DNA of 23,497 nucleotides from NCBI GenBank assembly GCA_020429545.1, contig JAGQLF010000006.1:1-23497 (forward strand), read 5' to 3'. The first letter of the stretch is position 1. Every line of letters starts with the position of its first letter. The notes beneath the pieces were generated by a model that was not told where the DNA came from, made no database searches, and saw only the letters and a list, made by a program, of their open reading frames with translations. A program made the translations under genes and the position numbers. Of this stretch, positions 1 to 7,486 are shown piece by piece. The stretch comes from Candidatus Dojkabacteria bacterium (GTDB lineage Bacteria > Patescibacteriota > Dojkabacteria > J137).

Positions 1-1
1 T

Positions 2-598
2 TGGGTCAAAATGGAAATTATGACTCCAGATGAGTTCATTGGTCCAGTTATGGAACTTGCACAAAGTAGCAGAGGGATTTATAGAACAACTAACTATATT
101 AGTAGAGGAACAACAGGTTCAAAGCATGCTGTCTTAGTTTATGAAATTCCTACAATTGAAATTATTACCACCTTTTTTGATAAGCTAAAATCAATAAGTA
201 GAGGATACGCCTCAATGGACTATGAATTTCTAGAATATAGAAAAAGTGATATTGTTAAAGTCTCAGTGTTACTTAACGCAGAAGAAGTTGAACCTCTTTC
301 TTATTTAGCACATAGGGAAAAAGCTAGAAACAGAGGAAAAGAATTAGTAAATAAACTAAAAGATATTATTCCAAGACAACAATATAAAGTACCAATTCAG
401 GCAGCAATTGGAGGAGAAGTAATAGCTAGAGAAACAATTCAAGCTTTTAGAAAAGATGTAACTGCAAAGCTTTACGGAGGAGATGAAACAAGAAAGAAAA
501 AATTGTTAGAAAAACAAAAGAAAGGTAAGAAAAAATTAAAACAGTTTGGAAGTATAGAAGTTCCTAAAGAAGCTTTTATTGCTGCACTTAAAACATAG
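2..598 (+). CDS. lepA: Elongation factor 4 (LepA), C-terminal part, cut by left edge
   Basis: The reading frame is open to the left edge, so this is the 3' part of a longer gene. The visible ~198 residues match the end of LepA/EF4. They begin with EPW-like WVKMEIMTPDEF and continue into the LepA-specific C-terminal domain, with the conserved blocks RGYASMDYEF, YGGDETRKKKLLEKQKKGKK and a lysine-rich tail ending in KQFGSIEVPKEAFIAALK. EF4 is a translational GTPase that acts on the ribosome during stress; its GTPase domain lies outside the window. The internal ATG at 11 is not a real start, because conserved LepA residues precede it. The gene ends in TAG. No clear terminator follows in the next 110 nt. 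Identification is secure from motif agreement. Confidence 0.95.
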   Translation, partial: WVKMEIMTPDEFIGPVMELAQSSRGIYRTTNYISRGTTGSKHAVLVYEIPTIEIITTFFDKLKSISRGYASMDYEFLEYRKSDIVKVSVLLNAEEVEPLSYLAHREKARNRGKELVNKLKDIIPRQQYKVPIQAAIGGEVIARETIQAFRKDVTAKLYGGDETRKKKLLEKQKKGKKKLKQFGSIEVPKEAFIAALKT

Positions 599-719
599 TC
601 TATAAGGCGCTCTGCCTGTCTGACACTAGATATGGTGAGGAATAAACGAAGGGAATGATATTGCATTACCCTAAAACAGTCATCCCAATGTAATTATTAA
701 ACCAAATAATTTGTACATA

Positions 720-734
720 TGCTATTATTCGCAC
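720..734 (+). promoter_or_regulatory. Extended -10 promoter placing transcription start at ATG 735
   Basis: TGC then TATTAT (723-728) is followed by six bases and the ATG. The spacing puts the transcription start at about the A of the start codon (leaderless). This favours ATG 735 over the upstream in-frame TTG at 711. Confidence 0.6.
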
Positions 735-1322
735 ATGGAATTTAGTGAAGAAGAAGCAACTGTCGAGTTATTAGACACCCAAATAGCAGAATTGGTAAGA
801 TACATGCTAACTAGTGAGCATGAGATTGAGAAAAAAATCATATCTTCAAGTGATTTATCTGAAATTATTATGCATTCTATAAGAAAAACTAGGATGATGC
901 TCAACCTTGCAAATGAATATGACCTAGATAAAGTTGATACACGTTTAACACAAATTCGAAAATTTATATATCGTGCAGCTGATAGTGTTGCGAAAACATA
1001 TCCAGATATCTATGTACAGAAGCCTCATAAACATAAAGAAGCAAGGAATGATCAAATAACTCTAGCTGGATGTGTATTAATTCTTGAAGAAATATTATTG
1101 GAAGTAAAAGATATCTTTCCAAGCTTTAAGAACTCAGGTAACTTTGGAATTTGGGCTGACTATAATAGACAAATTAACTTGCTATTTAGAATGTTCAAAT
1201 ATGGGCATCAAACAGATATTTACTACGATAATACTTCCAGGGCTCACTATACTGCCAGAAACGCTGCAAGCATAGCTTTAACTGCAGCTATAGGGTTTCT
1301 AAAAGCTAAAATAAAGCAATAA
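735..1322 (+). CDS. Hypothetical helical protein, 195 aa
   Basis: I do not recognise this protein. It is predicted to be soluble and mostly alpha-helical, with no signal peptide or membrane segment. The N-terminus is acidic (MEFSEEEATVELLDTQ), the middle is rich in charged residues with several His (KPHKHKEAR), and the C-terminus has a small-residue helix (ARNAASIALTAAIGFLKAK). It sits between lepA and prfB on the same strand, with 18 nt to the prfB ATG, but both it and prfB carry their own -10 boxes. The ATG at 735 is chosen because an extended -10 ends six bases before it. An in-frame TTG at 711 would add eight residues but would lie upstream of that promoter. A role near translation is only a neighbourhood guess. 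Confidence 0.8.
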   Translation: MEFSEEEATVELLDTQIAELVRYMLTSEHEIEKKIISSSDLSEIIMHSIRKTRMMLNLANEYDLDKVDTRLTQIRKFIYRAADSVAKTYPDIYVQKPHKHKEARNDQITLAGCVLILEEILLEVKDIFPSFKNSGNFGIWADYNRQINLLFRMFKYGHQTDIYYDNTSRAHYTARNAASIALTAAIGFLKAKIKQ

Positions 1323-1325
1323 TAC

Positions 1326-1340
1326 TGCTATAATTACCTC
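1326..1340 (+). promoter_or_regulatory. Extended -10 promoter of prfB, leaderless
   Basis: TGC plus a consensus TATAAT (1329-1334) is followed by TACCTC and the ATG at 1341. The geometry predicts that transcription begins at the start codon. There is no Shine-Dalgarno sequence. Confidence 0.7.
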
Positions 1341-2435
1341 ATGACATTATCTGAACTTAAATCAAAATTTAATGATTTGGAATCTAGGTTTAACTCTATT
1401 AGAAAGAAGAAAAATCTACCCGAACTAATGTCGGAACTTGAAGAGCTTGAAAAACTGTCAACTGCATCTGATTTTTGGAGCAATCAAGAAAAAGCACAAG
1501 AAATAAGCCGAAAAAGTGGAGATTTAAGAAATGAAATTGAAATTGTCCAGAAACTAGAATCTTCGATTGAAAACTCAAAAGGAATGATAAGTGAAGATAT
1601 AAATGAAGAAGATATTGAACTAGTTGCGTTAATTGAAGAAGATTTGAAATCATTAGAGAATGATATTACTAAAATTGAACTTTCAACATTTTTATCAGGG
1701 AAATTTGATTCAAGTGACTGCATATTAACTATTAATGCAGGCCAAGGTGGAACAGAGGCAATGGATTGGTCTGAAATTTTACTAAGAATGTACATGAGAT
1801 ATATAACTGCAGTAGGGTGGAAAGCAGATATTGTTGAAGAAGTTAGGGGTACTGAAGCTGGTTATCAAACAGTAGTCTTAAAAGTTCAAGGTAGATTTGC
1901 ATATGGATATTTAAAACATGAACAAGGTACTCATAGACTTGTTAGAAATTCTCCCTTTAATTCAGCAGGACTTAGACAAACTTCTTTTGCAAACGTTTTA
2001 GTTGAACCAGTTGTAAACGAAGATATTGATATAGAAGTAAAAGATGAGGATTTAGAATTCAATGCAGTTAGAAGTAGCGGAGCAGGAGGGCAAAATGTGA
2101 ATAAAGTTGCAACAAAAGTAAGGCTTAAACACAAGCCATCTGGAATCACTGTTGAATCTTCAGCACATAGAACTCAGCACCAAAACAGAGTTGAGGCAAT
2201 GAAACTCCTAAAAGCAAAATTATATATGATTGAAGAAGAAAAAAGAGAGGCAGAGATGAATAAAGAAAAAGGTGAATATAAAAAGGCAAGCTGGGGAAAT
2301 CAAATTAGAAACTATGTTTTATCTCCGTACAAATTAGTCAAAGATTTAAGAACAGGTGTTGAAACAGCACAATCAGACTCAGTATTAGATGGAGATATTC
2401 AGGAATTTATCGATGCTGAGGTTAGAATGTTATAA
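1341..2435 (+). CDS. prfB: Peptide chain release factor 2
   Basis: Class I release factor that recognises UGA and UAA and triggers peptidyl-tRNA hydrolysis. The 364-aa length is normal for RF2. Visible in order are an N-terminal coiled-coil region (about 1-110), the AGQGGTEA block (133-140), the RF2-type SPF anticodon-mimic tripeptide at 204-206 (VRNSPFNSAG), and the catalytic GGQ at 249-251 within SSGAGGQNVNK. The C-terminal KDLRTGVET and the ending VLDGDIQEFIDA are typical. The frame is continuous from ATG 1341, so the programmed +1 frameshift common in bacterial prfB is absent. The leaderless-type promoter directly abuts the start. Presence of RF2 argues that UGA is a stop codon here. The next gene is convergent. 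Confidence 0.97.
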   Translation: MTLSELKSKFNDLESRFNSIRKKKNLPELMSELEELEKLSTASDFWSNQEKAQEISRKSGDLRNEIEIVQKLESSIENSKGMISEDINEEDIELVALIEEDLKSLENDITKIELSTFLSGKFDSSDCILTINAGQGGTEAMDWSEILLRMYMRYITAVGWKADIVEEVRGTEAGYQTVVLKVQGRFAYGYLKHEQGTHRLVRNSPFNSAGLRQTSFANVLVEPVVNEDIDIEVKDEDLEFNAVRSSGAGGQNVNKVATKVRLKHKPSGITVESSAHRTQHQNRVEAMKLLKAKLYMIEEEKREAEMNKEKGEYKKASWGNQIRNYVLSPYKLVKDLRTGVETAQSDSVLDGDIQEFIDAEVRML

Positions 2436-2479
2436 TTTATAAACTACACAAAAATTCTCCAAATACTTAGTTACAGGAA

Positions 2480-2514
2480 GTATGTCATGGTGAGTCTGTC
2501 GAACCATGACATAC
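2480..2514. repeat. REP-like palindrome, copy 1 (GGTTCGACA family)
   Basis: Two 12-bp arms, GTATGTCATGGT (2480-2491) and its exact reverse complement (2503-2514), enclose an 11-nt loop. It lies between the convergent ends of prfB and the downstream methyltransferase gene. No T-run follows on either strand, so a classical terminator is doubtful. The minus-strand core GGTTCGACAnnCTCACnATGA recurs at 13274-13295. Confidence 0.65.
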
Positions 2515-2531
2515 ATATTCAAAAGATCTTT

Positions 2532-3212
2532 CTAAGCAATTCCAGCTTTTCCTTCACTAAATACAAATCCAGGTATAATCTCTTCTGTATAATCGTCTCC
2601 CATTCTCTCGATAACTTTAATTTCGTTATCAGTTGTAGGGTAGACCATAATTCCACCATTGGGATTTAGTTGCATTTTTAGCGTGTCCGAAGGTTCTTCA
2701 ATAGCGAAAGAAATATGTATTCCGTCATATGGTGCTTGCTGCGGTAAACCCTCAATCCCATTTCTATATAAAAAAGTAACATTATTTATATCTTTATATT
2801 TTGTTGAATTTACTCTTGCAAGTTCCCAAAGCCATTGTATTCGTTCAATTGTAACAACTTTACCTGATGATCCAGCAACAAAACCTAATATCATTGCAAA
2901 ATAACCAGTACCAGTACCAATGTCTAAATAACTTCCTCCTGCTTTTGGCTTTATTAGCTCAGCCACCTGAGCTAGAGTAGATGGTCTAGTAAAATGTTCG
3001 TTATGTCCTATCTCTAATTCAATATCTTCATATGCTTTATCTTTAATTTCATTTGGAATGAAATCCCTTCTATCTAAGTGTTGAAAAGCTGCCATAACTG
3101 TTGGGGTATATAAAGGGGCATTTCTACTTTTTGTCAAAAATTCAAAAAGATATTCTCTTGTCCATTGAAAGACTTTTCCTGTTCCTAAGTTCTTAACATC
3201 AATAATTTTCAT
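2532..3212 (-). CDS. Protein-L-isoaspartate O-methyltransferase-like protein
   Basis: SAM-dependent methyltransferase of the PCMT family, which methylates isoaspartyl residues in aged proteins to start their repair. The 226-aa length fits. It shows DRRDFIPNEIKDKAYED (compare the family's R-x-x-F-V-P-x-x-x-x-x-x-A-Y-x-D), the IGHNEHFTRPSTLAQVAEL segment where typical enzymes have a TISQP-like loop, and the SAM-binding motif LDIGTGTGYF at 96-105. An acidic residue (VVTIE) ends strand 2. The substitution of TRPST for SQP could mean altered substrate preference, so the exact substrate is inferred. It begins 13 nt after a strong hairpin that separates it from the cohesin/dockerin cluster. The stop is TAG. 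Confidence 0.85.
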   Translation of the reverse strand: MKIIDVKNLGTGKVFQWTREYLFEFLTKSRNAPLYTPTVMAAFQHLDRRDFIPNEIKDKAYEDIELEIGHNEHFTRPSTLAQVAELIKPKAGGSYLDIGTGTGYFAMILGFVAGSSGKVVTIERIQWLWELARVNSTKYKDINNVTFLYRNGIEGLPQQAPYDGIHISFAIEEPSDTLKMQLNPNGGIMVYPTTDNEIKVIERMGDDYTEEIIPGFVFSEGKAGIA

Positions 3213-3225
3213 ATGTTAATAACAA

Positions 3226-3251
3226 GGCGGTTCCGTTAAAACGGAACCGCC
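3226..3251 (-). terminator. Strong hairpin after the cohesin/dockerin cluster
   Basis: Twelve-base arms GGCGGTTCCGTT (3226-3237) and its reverse complement (3240-3251) are separated by AA. In RNA this gives about a 10-bp GC-rich stem with a short loop. On the minus strand the stem is followed by TTGTTATTAA, a weak U-rich stretch, so it could terminate the five-gene cluster before the methyltransferase gene. Its size also resembles the other ~28-bp palindromes in this window. Confidence 0.5.
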
Positions 3252-3270
3252 CTATATGTATTGATTTTAT

Positions 3271-3891
3271 TTATAAAGATATAGAATTTTCCTTAATAGT
3301 ATAGCTTTGTCCGTCCTCTGTAATTACTTTTGAATAATACTCTGCATCATCATCAAATTGAACAAGTGTAAATGTAACAGGAGCTTCTGATAACGATTCA
3401 TACGTAAAACTTCCCATTACGCCATCAGTCATAACAGCTGGTAACTCGTCACCAGCAAATGAAGCTGCTATTGAGAAATATGCCATTCCATTTTCATCGG
3501 TCATAACTTCTTCATCTAAATCTGTAGTGATATAAAGATCAAATAATTCTCCTTGAGTAATAGATGTAATTTTAGCTACACTTGGATCATACATAACTAT
3601 TGCTTCTGCAGATCTTACATTCAAAGTATCTCCATCTAATGCAACATTCACCTCGTTAACTTGAGATGAACTTAGTGATAATGCAAAATTCGGTAAAACT
3701 TCAAGATTTTCATCTGTAAATGATGGATTTCCATTGAACCCAATATCCTCGCCAGGAGCTACCTGATTTTGATTATCGTTTACTGTTGTTGGTTGTTTAT
3801 CCTTTGCTGTCAAGTTAACAGACCAAAATGCTACTGCAACAATCGTTAATAGAACTGCTAATAATAATAATAATTTTTCTGACTTAGCCAT
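3271..3891 (-). CDS. Membrane-anchored cohesin-like protein, 206 aa
   Basis: The N-terminus has a short basic segment and one hydrophobic helix (about residues 7-25) with no cleavage signal. A polar linker rich in N, Q and T follows (about 30-60), and then a beta-rich domain (about 65-200). That domain reads like a cohesin-type module: an ALDGDTLNVRSAEAIVMYDPSVAKITSI-type pattern in which a YDP turn follows a strand, then GELFDLYI, a DENGMAYFSIA strand, and GVMGSFTYE. Cohesins bind dockerins. The two upstream neighbours carry dockerin-like C-termini, so a matched pair is likely. It is the last of five same-strand genes, with a 45-nt gap upstream and a hairpin downstream. The cohesin assignment is by pattern and needs profile or structure support. 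Confidence 0.75.
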   Translation of the reverse strand: MAKSEKLLLLLAVLLTIVAVAFWSVNLTAKDKQPTTVNDNQNQVAPGEDIGFNGNPSFTDENLEVLPNFALSLSSSQVNEVNVALDGDTLNVRSAEAIVMYDPSVAKITSITQGELFDLYITTDLDEEVMTDENGMAYFSIAASFAGDELPAVMTDGVMGSFTYESLSEAPVTFTLVQFDDDAEYYSKVITEDGQSYTIKENSISL

Positions 3892-3916
3892 CTTTGATTT
3901 TTAAATAATAACTATT

Positions 3917-3925
3917 GTATATAGA
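3917..3925 (-). promoter_or_regulatory. TCTATATAC motif, copy 1
   Basis: Minus strand TCTATATAC lies 25 nt upstream of the cohesin-like gene that starts at 3891. The same nonamer precedes two other genes of this cluster (6789-6797, 7942-7950). It may contain a -10 element (TATACA) or be a regulator site. Confidence 0.4.
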
Positions 3926-3936
3926 ATAAATTAAAT

Positions 3937-5124
3937 TTAAGGACTTGGCAACTCAACTGATCTTTTTACACAGCTACTTCCATCCTTATCGAAATTTTTA
4001 GCAAATATAGCAAAATCCTCAATTGTTAATAGATAACTACCACCTTCAATTGTTAGGTCGTAATACCAAGTATCAACTAACTGTACTCCGAAATTTTTAG
4101 CAAAGGCTGCAAAATCATTTAAATCAACTTTTCCACTTACATCTAAGTCTCCTAAGCAAACTCCTACTTCCGCATGACCTGGGTTTAATGAACCATTTGA
4201 ACCACACACTGCAGCATCTACAGCTGCAAATCCACCAAGATATTCTGCAGAAGGATCTACACATTGATAACAAGTACCTACCCACTCAAAAGAAAATCCT
4301 ACATCATAAAGACTTCCAGGTCTATCACCTGGAGCTTGATTTACACATTTAGGTGTAGTTGCCACTTCCCATGTTCCGTTGTTACAAGTGTATGTACCAT
4401 AATTTCCTGCAGTAGTAGTTCCAGCATTACATTGTTGTCCATCTAGATATTCACGCTCTGCCGTGTCTCCAACACATTTTGCTGTACAAGATGCACCTCC
4501 TGTTGCTATCGCATCACACTTTGCGTTATCAACGATTGAGAAACCTCCAAGCTCTTCAGCTCCAGGTGTTGTACATTCATAACAAACATTAGCAACTTCA
4601 CATAAATGCCCTTTATCGTAAAGAGTATATGGTCCATCTCCTGCACACTGGCCTGCACACTTATTCTGCTCTCCCTTTATCCATTTACCGTTGTCGCAAG
4701 TGTAAACGCCATAAGGGTATCCTGAGCCTCCGTTGTAACATTGTTGTCCATTATTGTATTGGGTAACAAAGTCATCACCTAAACATTTTGCATAACAATG
4801 GCTACATGTATTTCTTGATGTACTTGCAAAATTGCCGTCTGCACCACAAACATAACAGGTATTATCTGAACCTGGAACCACTGATGGATCACCCAAACAT
4901 GCGGTACCCACAGCATATTTATCTACGCCAAATCCTAAGCATGCTCCATCACAATAAACCGTTGTACTTCCTACAGACACATCTTGTGCATTCTGATTTT
5001 TAAAGTATTCTCTTCCTCCAAATACAACACCAAAAAGAGCAAGAATTATCCAAACAATCAACACCAACCTAAGATCTTTCTTAGGCTTCATTGAATTTTG
5101 TGTATCCATCATCATTACTTCCAT
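3937..5124 (-). CDS. Membrane-anchored Cys-rich repeat protein with C-terminal dockerin-like module, 395 aa
   Basis: One N-terminal membrane helix (about residues 20-37, after a basic PKKDLR stretch) tethers an extracytoplasmic chain. Residues ~55-310 hold about five Cys-rich units of two alternating kinds: one with C-x2-K-C-x-G-D, YxxGxxC, YGxYTCxNGxW and a closing KC, the other with GDxxxxLYDxG, CYxC and LGGFxxVD. The C-terminus (321-385) is dockerin-like. GDLDVSGKVDLNDFAAFAKNFG matches the Ca-binding pattern D-x-D-x-S-G-x-V-x-x-x-D, and a degenerate second half ends in EDFAIFAKNF. Cys323 and Cys385 bracket the module. Four ATGs occur in the first six codons. A GGAAG at 5122-5118 sits 8 nt before the one at 5109, which may be the real start. 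The ligand is unknown; a neighbouring cohesin-like protein is the obvious candidate. Confidence 0.8.
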   Translation of the reverse strand: MEVMMMDTQNSMKPKKDLRLVLIVWIILALFGVVFGGREYFKNQNAQDVSVGSTTVYCDGACLGFGVDKYAVGTACLGDPSVVPGSDNTCYVCGADGNFASTSRNTCSHCYAKCLGDDFVTQYNNGQQCYNGGSGYPYGVYTCDNGKWIKGEQNKCAGQCAGDGPYTLYDKGHLCEVANVCYECTTPGAEELGGFSIVDNAKCDAIATGGASCTAKCVGDTAEREYLDGQQCNAGTTTAGNYGTYTCNNGTWEVATTPKCVNQAPGDRPGSLYDVGFSFEWVGTCYQCVDPSAEYLGGFAAVDAAVCGSNGSLNPGHAEVGVCLGDLDVSGKVDLNDFAAFAKNFGVQLVDTWYYDLTIEGGSYLLTIEDFAIFAKNFDKDGSSCVKRSVELPSP

Positions 5125-5140
5125 ATATTTAAGATAAAGA

Positions 5141-6775
5141 TTAATTTATGTTTAATGCTTCAGCACGCTTAGTACAATTGGTAGTATCCTTACCAAAGTT
5201 TTTAGCGAATTGCGCAAAATCTTCTAGATTAATTATGAACTCACCTGCAACGTTTTGTACTACATCAAATTTTTTACTGTCACCTAATAGAACTTTACCA
5301 AAATTTTTAGCAAAAATAGCAAAGTCGTTAAGCTCCACAGACTGATTTTCATTCAAATCTCCTAAACATGCACCTACTTTATCATGAGTTAAGTTTCCGT
5401 TTGAATCATCGTCAGGGTCAAATATACTAATTCCACCTCCAATTCCTAAACCTGTTTGACAAACGTTTGAGTCACGCTCTTCAAAACCACTTTCAATACA
5501 CTCGTAACATTTTGCAGAAGTTTCTGTTGTGCCTCCAAAACAAGTTGTACCAACACCATATGCAGTTATGTCTGTATCACCTTTACAAATACCATTACAG
5601 CTTTTATCGTTAATAACCGGACATGGGTTAAAGTCACATGATCTATCTGGATTACGCGTTACTGTTGCGCCACCAGGACATGTTTTGATATCGTTTTCGC
5701 ATGTATTTGGTGTTTGAGGGTTATCATCGCTAAGAGTTGGGCATGCTGCGGAATCGACTAAAGTAAATCCGCCAACAACCGTTCCTCCAATACTTGTCTT
5801 TTCTCCTGGATTTGTACATTGATAACAACTACTCAACCATGTGATTGTTTCACCTAGATCATATAATACTCCTTCTGATTCACATTTCTGAGTAACACCA
5901 TCTTTAGTAAAAACCCCTGTACCAGTACCATTGTCTACGCATTTATATGTGCCATAAAATTGTGATGAAACTTTTAACGTTGTATGACAAACTTCTCCAA
6001 CAGCATAATTTCTTGGGCTTCCTCCATCGATAATATCGTTTATACATGTATCCTGAGTTTCTGGTGTACAATAAACTGCTAAAGGTCTATCTGGAGAATT
6101 AGGGTCTGTATATGTTGGGGCTTGAGATCTTACCGGATCACATTTAGAATTGCTTAATTCGTAGTAGTTCATACCTCCATATACTCCGTGTCCTGATACT
6201 TTTGGATCTTCACAAACCCAACAATAATTATCTGTCCTTGGATCAAGACATGTATGACCTTGATCATAAAGTGAACCTGATTTATCTCCCCTACATTGTC
6301 CAAAACACTTAGGCTGAGCCGCATATTCCCATAGACCATTTTTGCAACTTAAAATTGCAGACTTTCCTGTACCAACAGATACTCCAGTATTTACTGCTGA
6401 ATCATCTGTAACAGCACACTGCTCACCATTTGAATATTCTGTAATTGAAGAATCACCTACACATTTTCCATAACAAATATTACAAGCCGTAACTGAAGCT
6501 TGTGGTTGAAAATTATTATCACCTACACACTTATAACAAGTGTTAGTGTAGTCATCAATTGCGCCACCCGAAGCACTTCCTCTACATATAGTTCCAATTG
6601 CATAATCTGTAGAAGTACCTAAATAAACACATCCTCCAGTACAATTATAAGCATTATCAGCAACAGAAACATCTCCAGAATCACTTTGATTTGATAGATA
6701 TTTAACACCACCTACAACAGAGAATATAAAGGCCAACGCTATCCAAGCTAGCAGAAATTTTTTTTGTTTTGTCAT
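5141..6775 (-). CDS. Membrane-anchored Cys-rich repeat protein with C-terminal dockerin-like module, 544 aa
   Basis: Longer paralogue of the next gene downstream. A basic start and one hydrophobic helix (about 7-24) lead into a long Cys-rich ectodomain (about 44-440). The repeat units again alternate CYGKCVGD/YSNGEQC and LYDxG/CYQC/GGFTLVD types. An extra CPGGATVTRNPDRSCDFNPC segment has the look of small disulfide-bonded domains. The C-terminal dockerin-like module (468-534) has LGDLNENQSVELNDFAIFAKNFG, keeping D1, N3, N5 and D12 of the calcium loop but with Gln in place of the usual Gly. Its second half is degenerate and ends EDFAQFAKNFG. Cys470 and Cys534 flank it. The 16-nt gap to the downstream gene indicates co-transcription. 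Function is probably cell-surface assembly or adhesion, by inference. Confidence 0.8.
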   Translation of the reverse strand: MTKQKKFLLAWIALAFIFSVVGGVKYLSNQSDSGDVSVADNAYNCTGGCVYLGTSTDYAIGTICRGSASGGAIDDYTNTCYKCVGDNNFQPQASVTACNICYGKCVGDSSITEYSNGEQCAVTDDSAVNTGVSVGTGKSAILSCKNGLWEYAAQPKCFGQCRGDKSGSLYDQGHTCLDPRTDNYCWVCEDPKVSGHGVYGGMNYYELSNSKCDPVRSQAPTYTDPNSPDRPLAVYCTPETQDTCINDIIDGGSPRNYAVGEVCHTTLKVSSQFYGTYKCVDNGTGTGVFTKDGVTQKCESEGVLYDLGETITWLSSCYQCTNPGEKTSIGGTVVGGFTLVDSAACPTLSDDNPQTPNTCENDIKTCPGGATVTRNPDRSCDFNPCPVINDKSCNGICKGDTDITAYGVGTTCFGGTTETSAKCYECIESGFEERDSNVCQTGLGIGGGISIFDPDDDSNGNLTHDKVGACLGDLNENQSVELNDFAIFAKNFGKVLLGDSKKFDVVQNVAGEFIINLEDFAQFAKNFGKDTTNCTKRAEALNIN

Positions 6776-6788
6776 GACATTTATCTAA

Positions 6789-6797
6789 GTATATAGA
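6789..6797 (-). promoter_or_regulatory. TCTATATAC motif, copy 2
   Basis: Minus strand TCTATATAC lies 13 nt upstream of the 544-aa Cys-rich/dockerin gene, in an 84-nt gap. Reading the following bases gives TATACT, a fair -10 match, so an internal promoter is possible. Confidence 0.4.
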
Positions 6798-6859
6798 TTC
6801 TATTCAATTTAATATATGTTGGCGTAGATTTCAATACAATTGTTATTATCTGGCTTTTC

Positions 6860-7474
6860 TCAGAGTAACCTTAATTGCTGAGAAGAGATTGGATAACTAA
6901 ATCCATAGGTAGTTATAGCCTTTGAAAATTGTATTTGCCCAGCATTTTCTTCATCGTCACCCAAAAGTGAAATTATTGTCTCTCCATCAGCTATTCTTTT
7001 TAAAGTTAATTGAGAAAATATTCCAGTTTTTGCAGAACTGGTTTCAGTTAATGCTCCAGATAAATTTATCAATCCTTGTGTCTTATCTATTGCATTTCCA
7101 ATGTAAAAGTCGAAAAGTGTCGACTCTGATTGATCCACAACTTCAATTATATTGGGATCATACTTTAAGACTACTTTTGAAGAAACAATGTCCTCAAGCG
7201 ATCCATCTAGCATTAAGATAACTACAGATTCCTCATTAAACGGCAGTTCAACTTCCTTCTGATTAAACTTGAGATCAAATTTTTGAACCGAATTTGTTCC
7301 TGGGAATATACCACCTGTTGAAGGTAATAGATTATCTCCATTTCTCACTGCAAGAAAATAGTATCCCCAAATTGAAATTGCTACAAAAGTAGTAAAAATA
7401 CATACAAGAACTAAGTTTCTGGTTGAATTATTTAATTCAAAATTTAGTTTTGTTTTTTTGTTTCTTTTGTTCAT
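6860..7474 (-). CDS. Membrane-anchored cohesin-like protein, 204 aa
   Basis: A very basic N-terminus (MNKRNKKTKL) is followed by one membrane helix (about 21-41), a short GN/P-rich linker, and a beta-sandwich-like domain (about 62-200). This is the clearer of the two cohesin-like modules: a strand ending SSKVVLKYDPNIIEVV, then TLFDFYIGNAID, GLINLSGAL, GIFSQLTLKRI and GETIISLL. These follow the order of cohesin strands in which the YDP turn precedes the 'G-x-L-x-x-I-x-F' strand. It lies 12 nt downstream of the small dockerin-like gene and 84 nt upstream of the Cys-rich/dockerin gene. The stop codon is TGA. Interaction with the neighbouring dockerin-like modules is inferred, not shown. Confidence 0.78.
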   Translation of the reverse strand: MNKRNKKTKLNFELNNSTRNLVLVCIFTTFVAISIWGYYFLAVRNGDNLLPSTGGIFPGTNSVQKFDLKFNQKEVELPFNEESVVILMLDGSLEDIVSSKVVLKYDPNIIEVVDQSESTLFDFYIGNAIDKTQGLINLSGALTETSSAKTGIFSQLTLKRIADGETIISLLGDDEENAGQIQFSKAITTYGFSYPISSQQLRLL

Positions 7475-7486
7475 TTGTTGCTATTA

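Noticed and set aside
650..672. Small hairpin AGGGAATG / CATTACCCT after lepA
   Set aside because: The stem has a bulge and no T-run follows on either strand, so I cannot call a terminator.
711..734. TTG start eight codons upstream of ATG 735
   Set aside because: It lies upstream of the extended -10 box that ends six bases before ATG 735, and it has no ribosome site.
2487..2669. 60-codon plus-strand frame
   Set aside because: It overlaps the REP-like hairpin and the methyltransferase gene in antisense and has no coding character.
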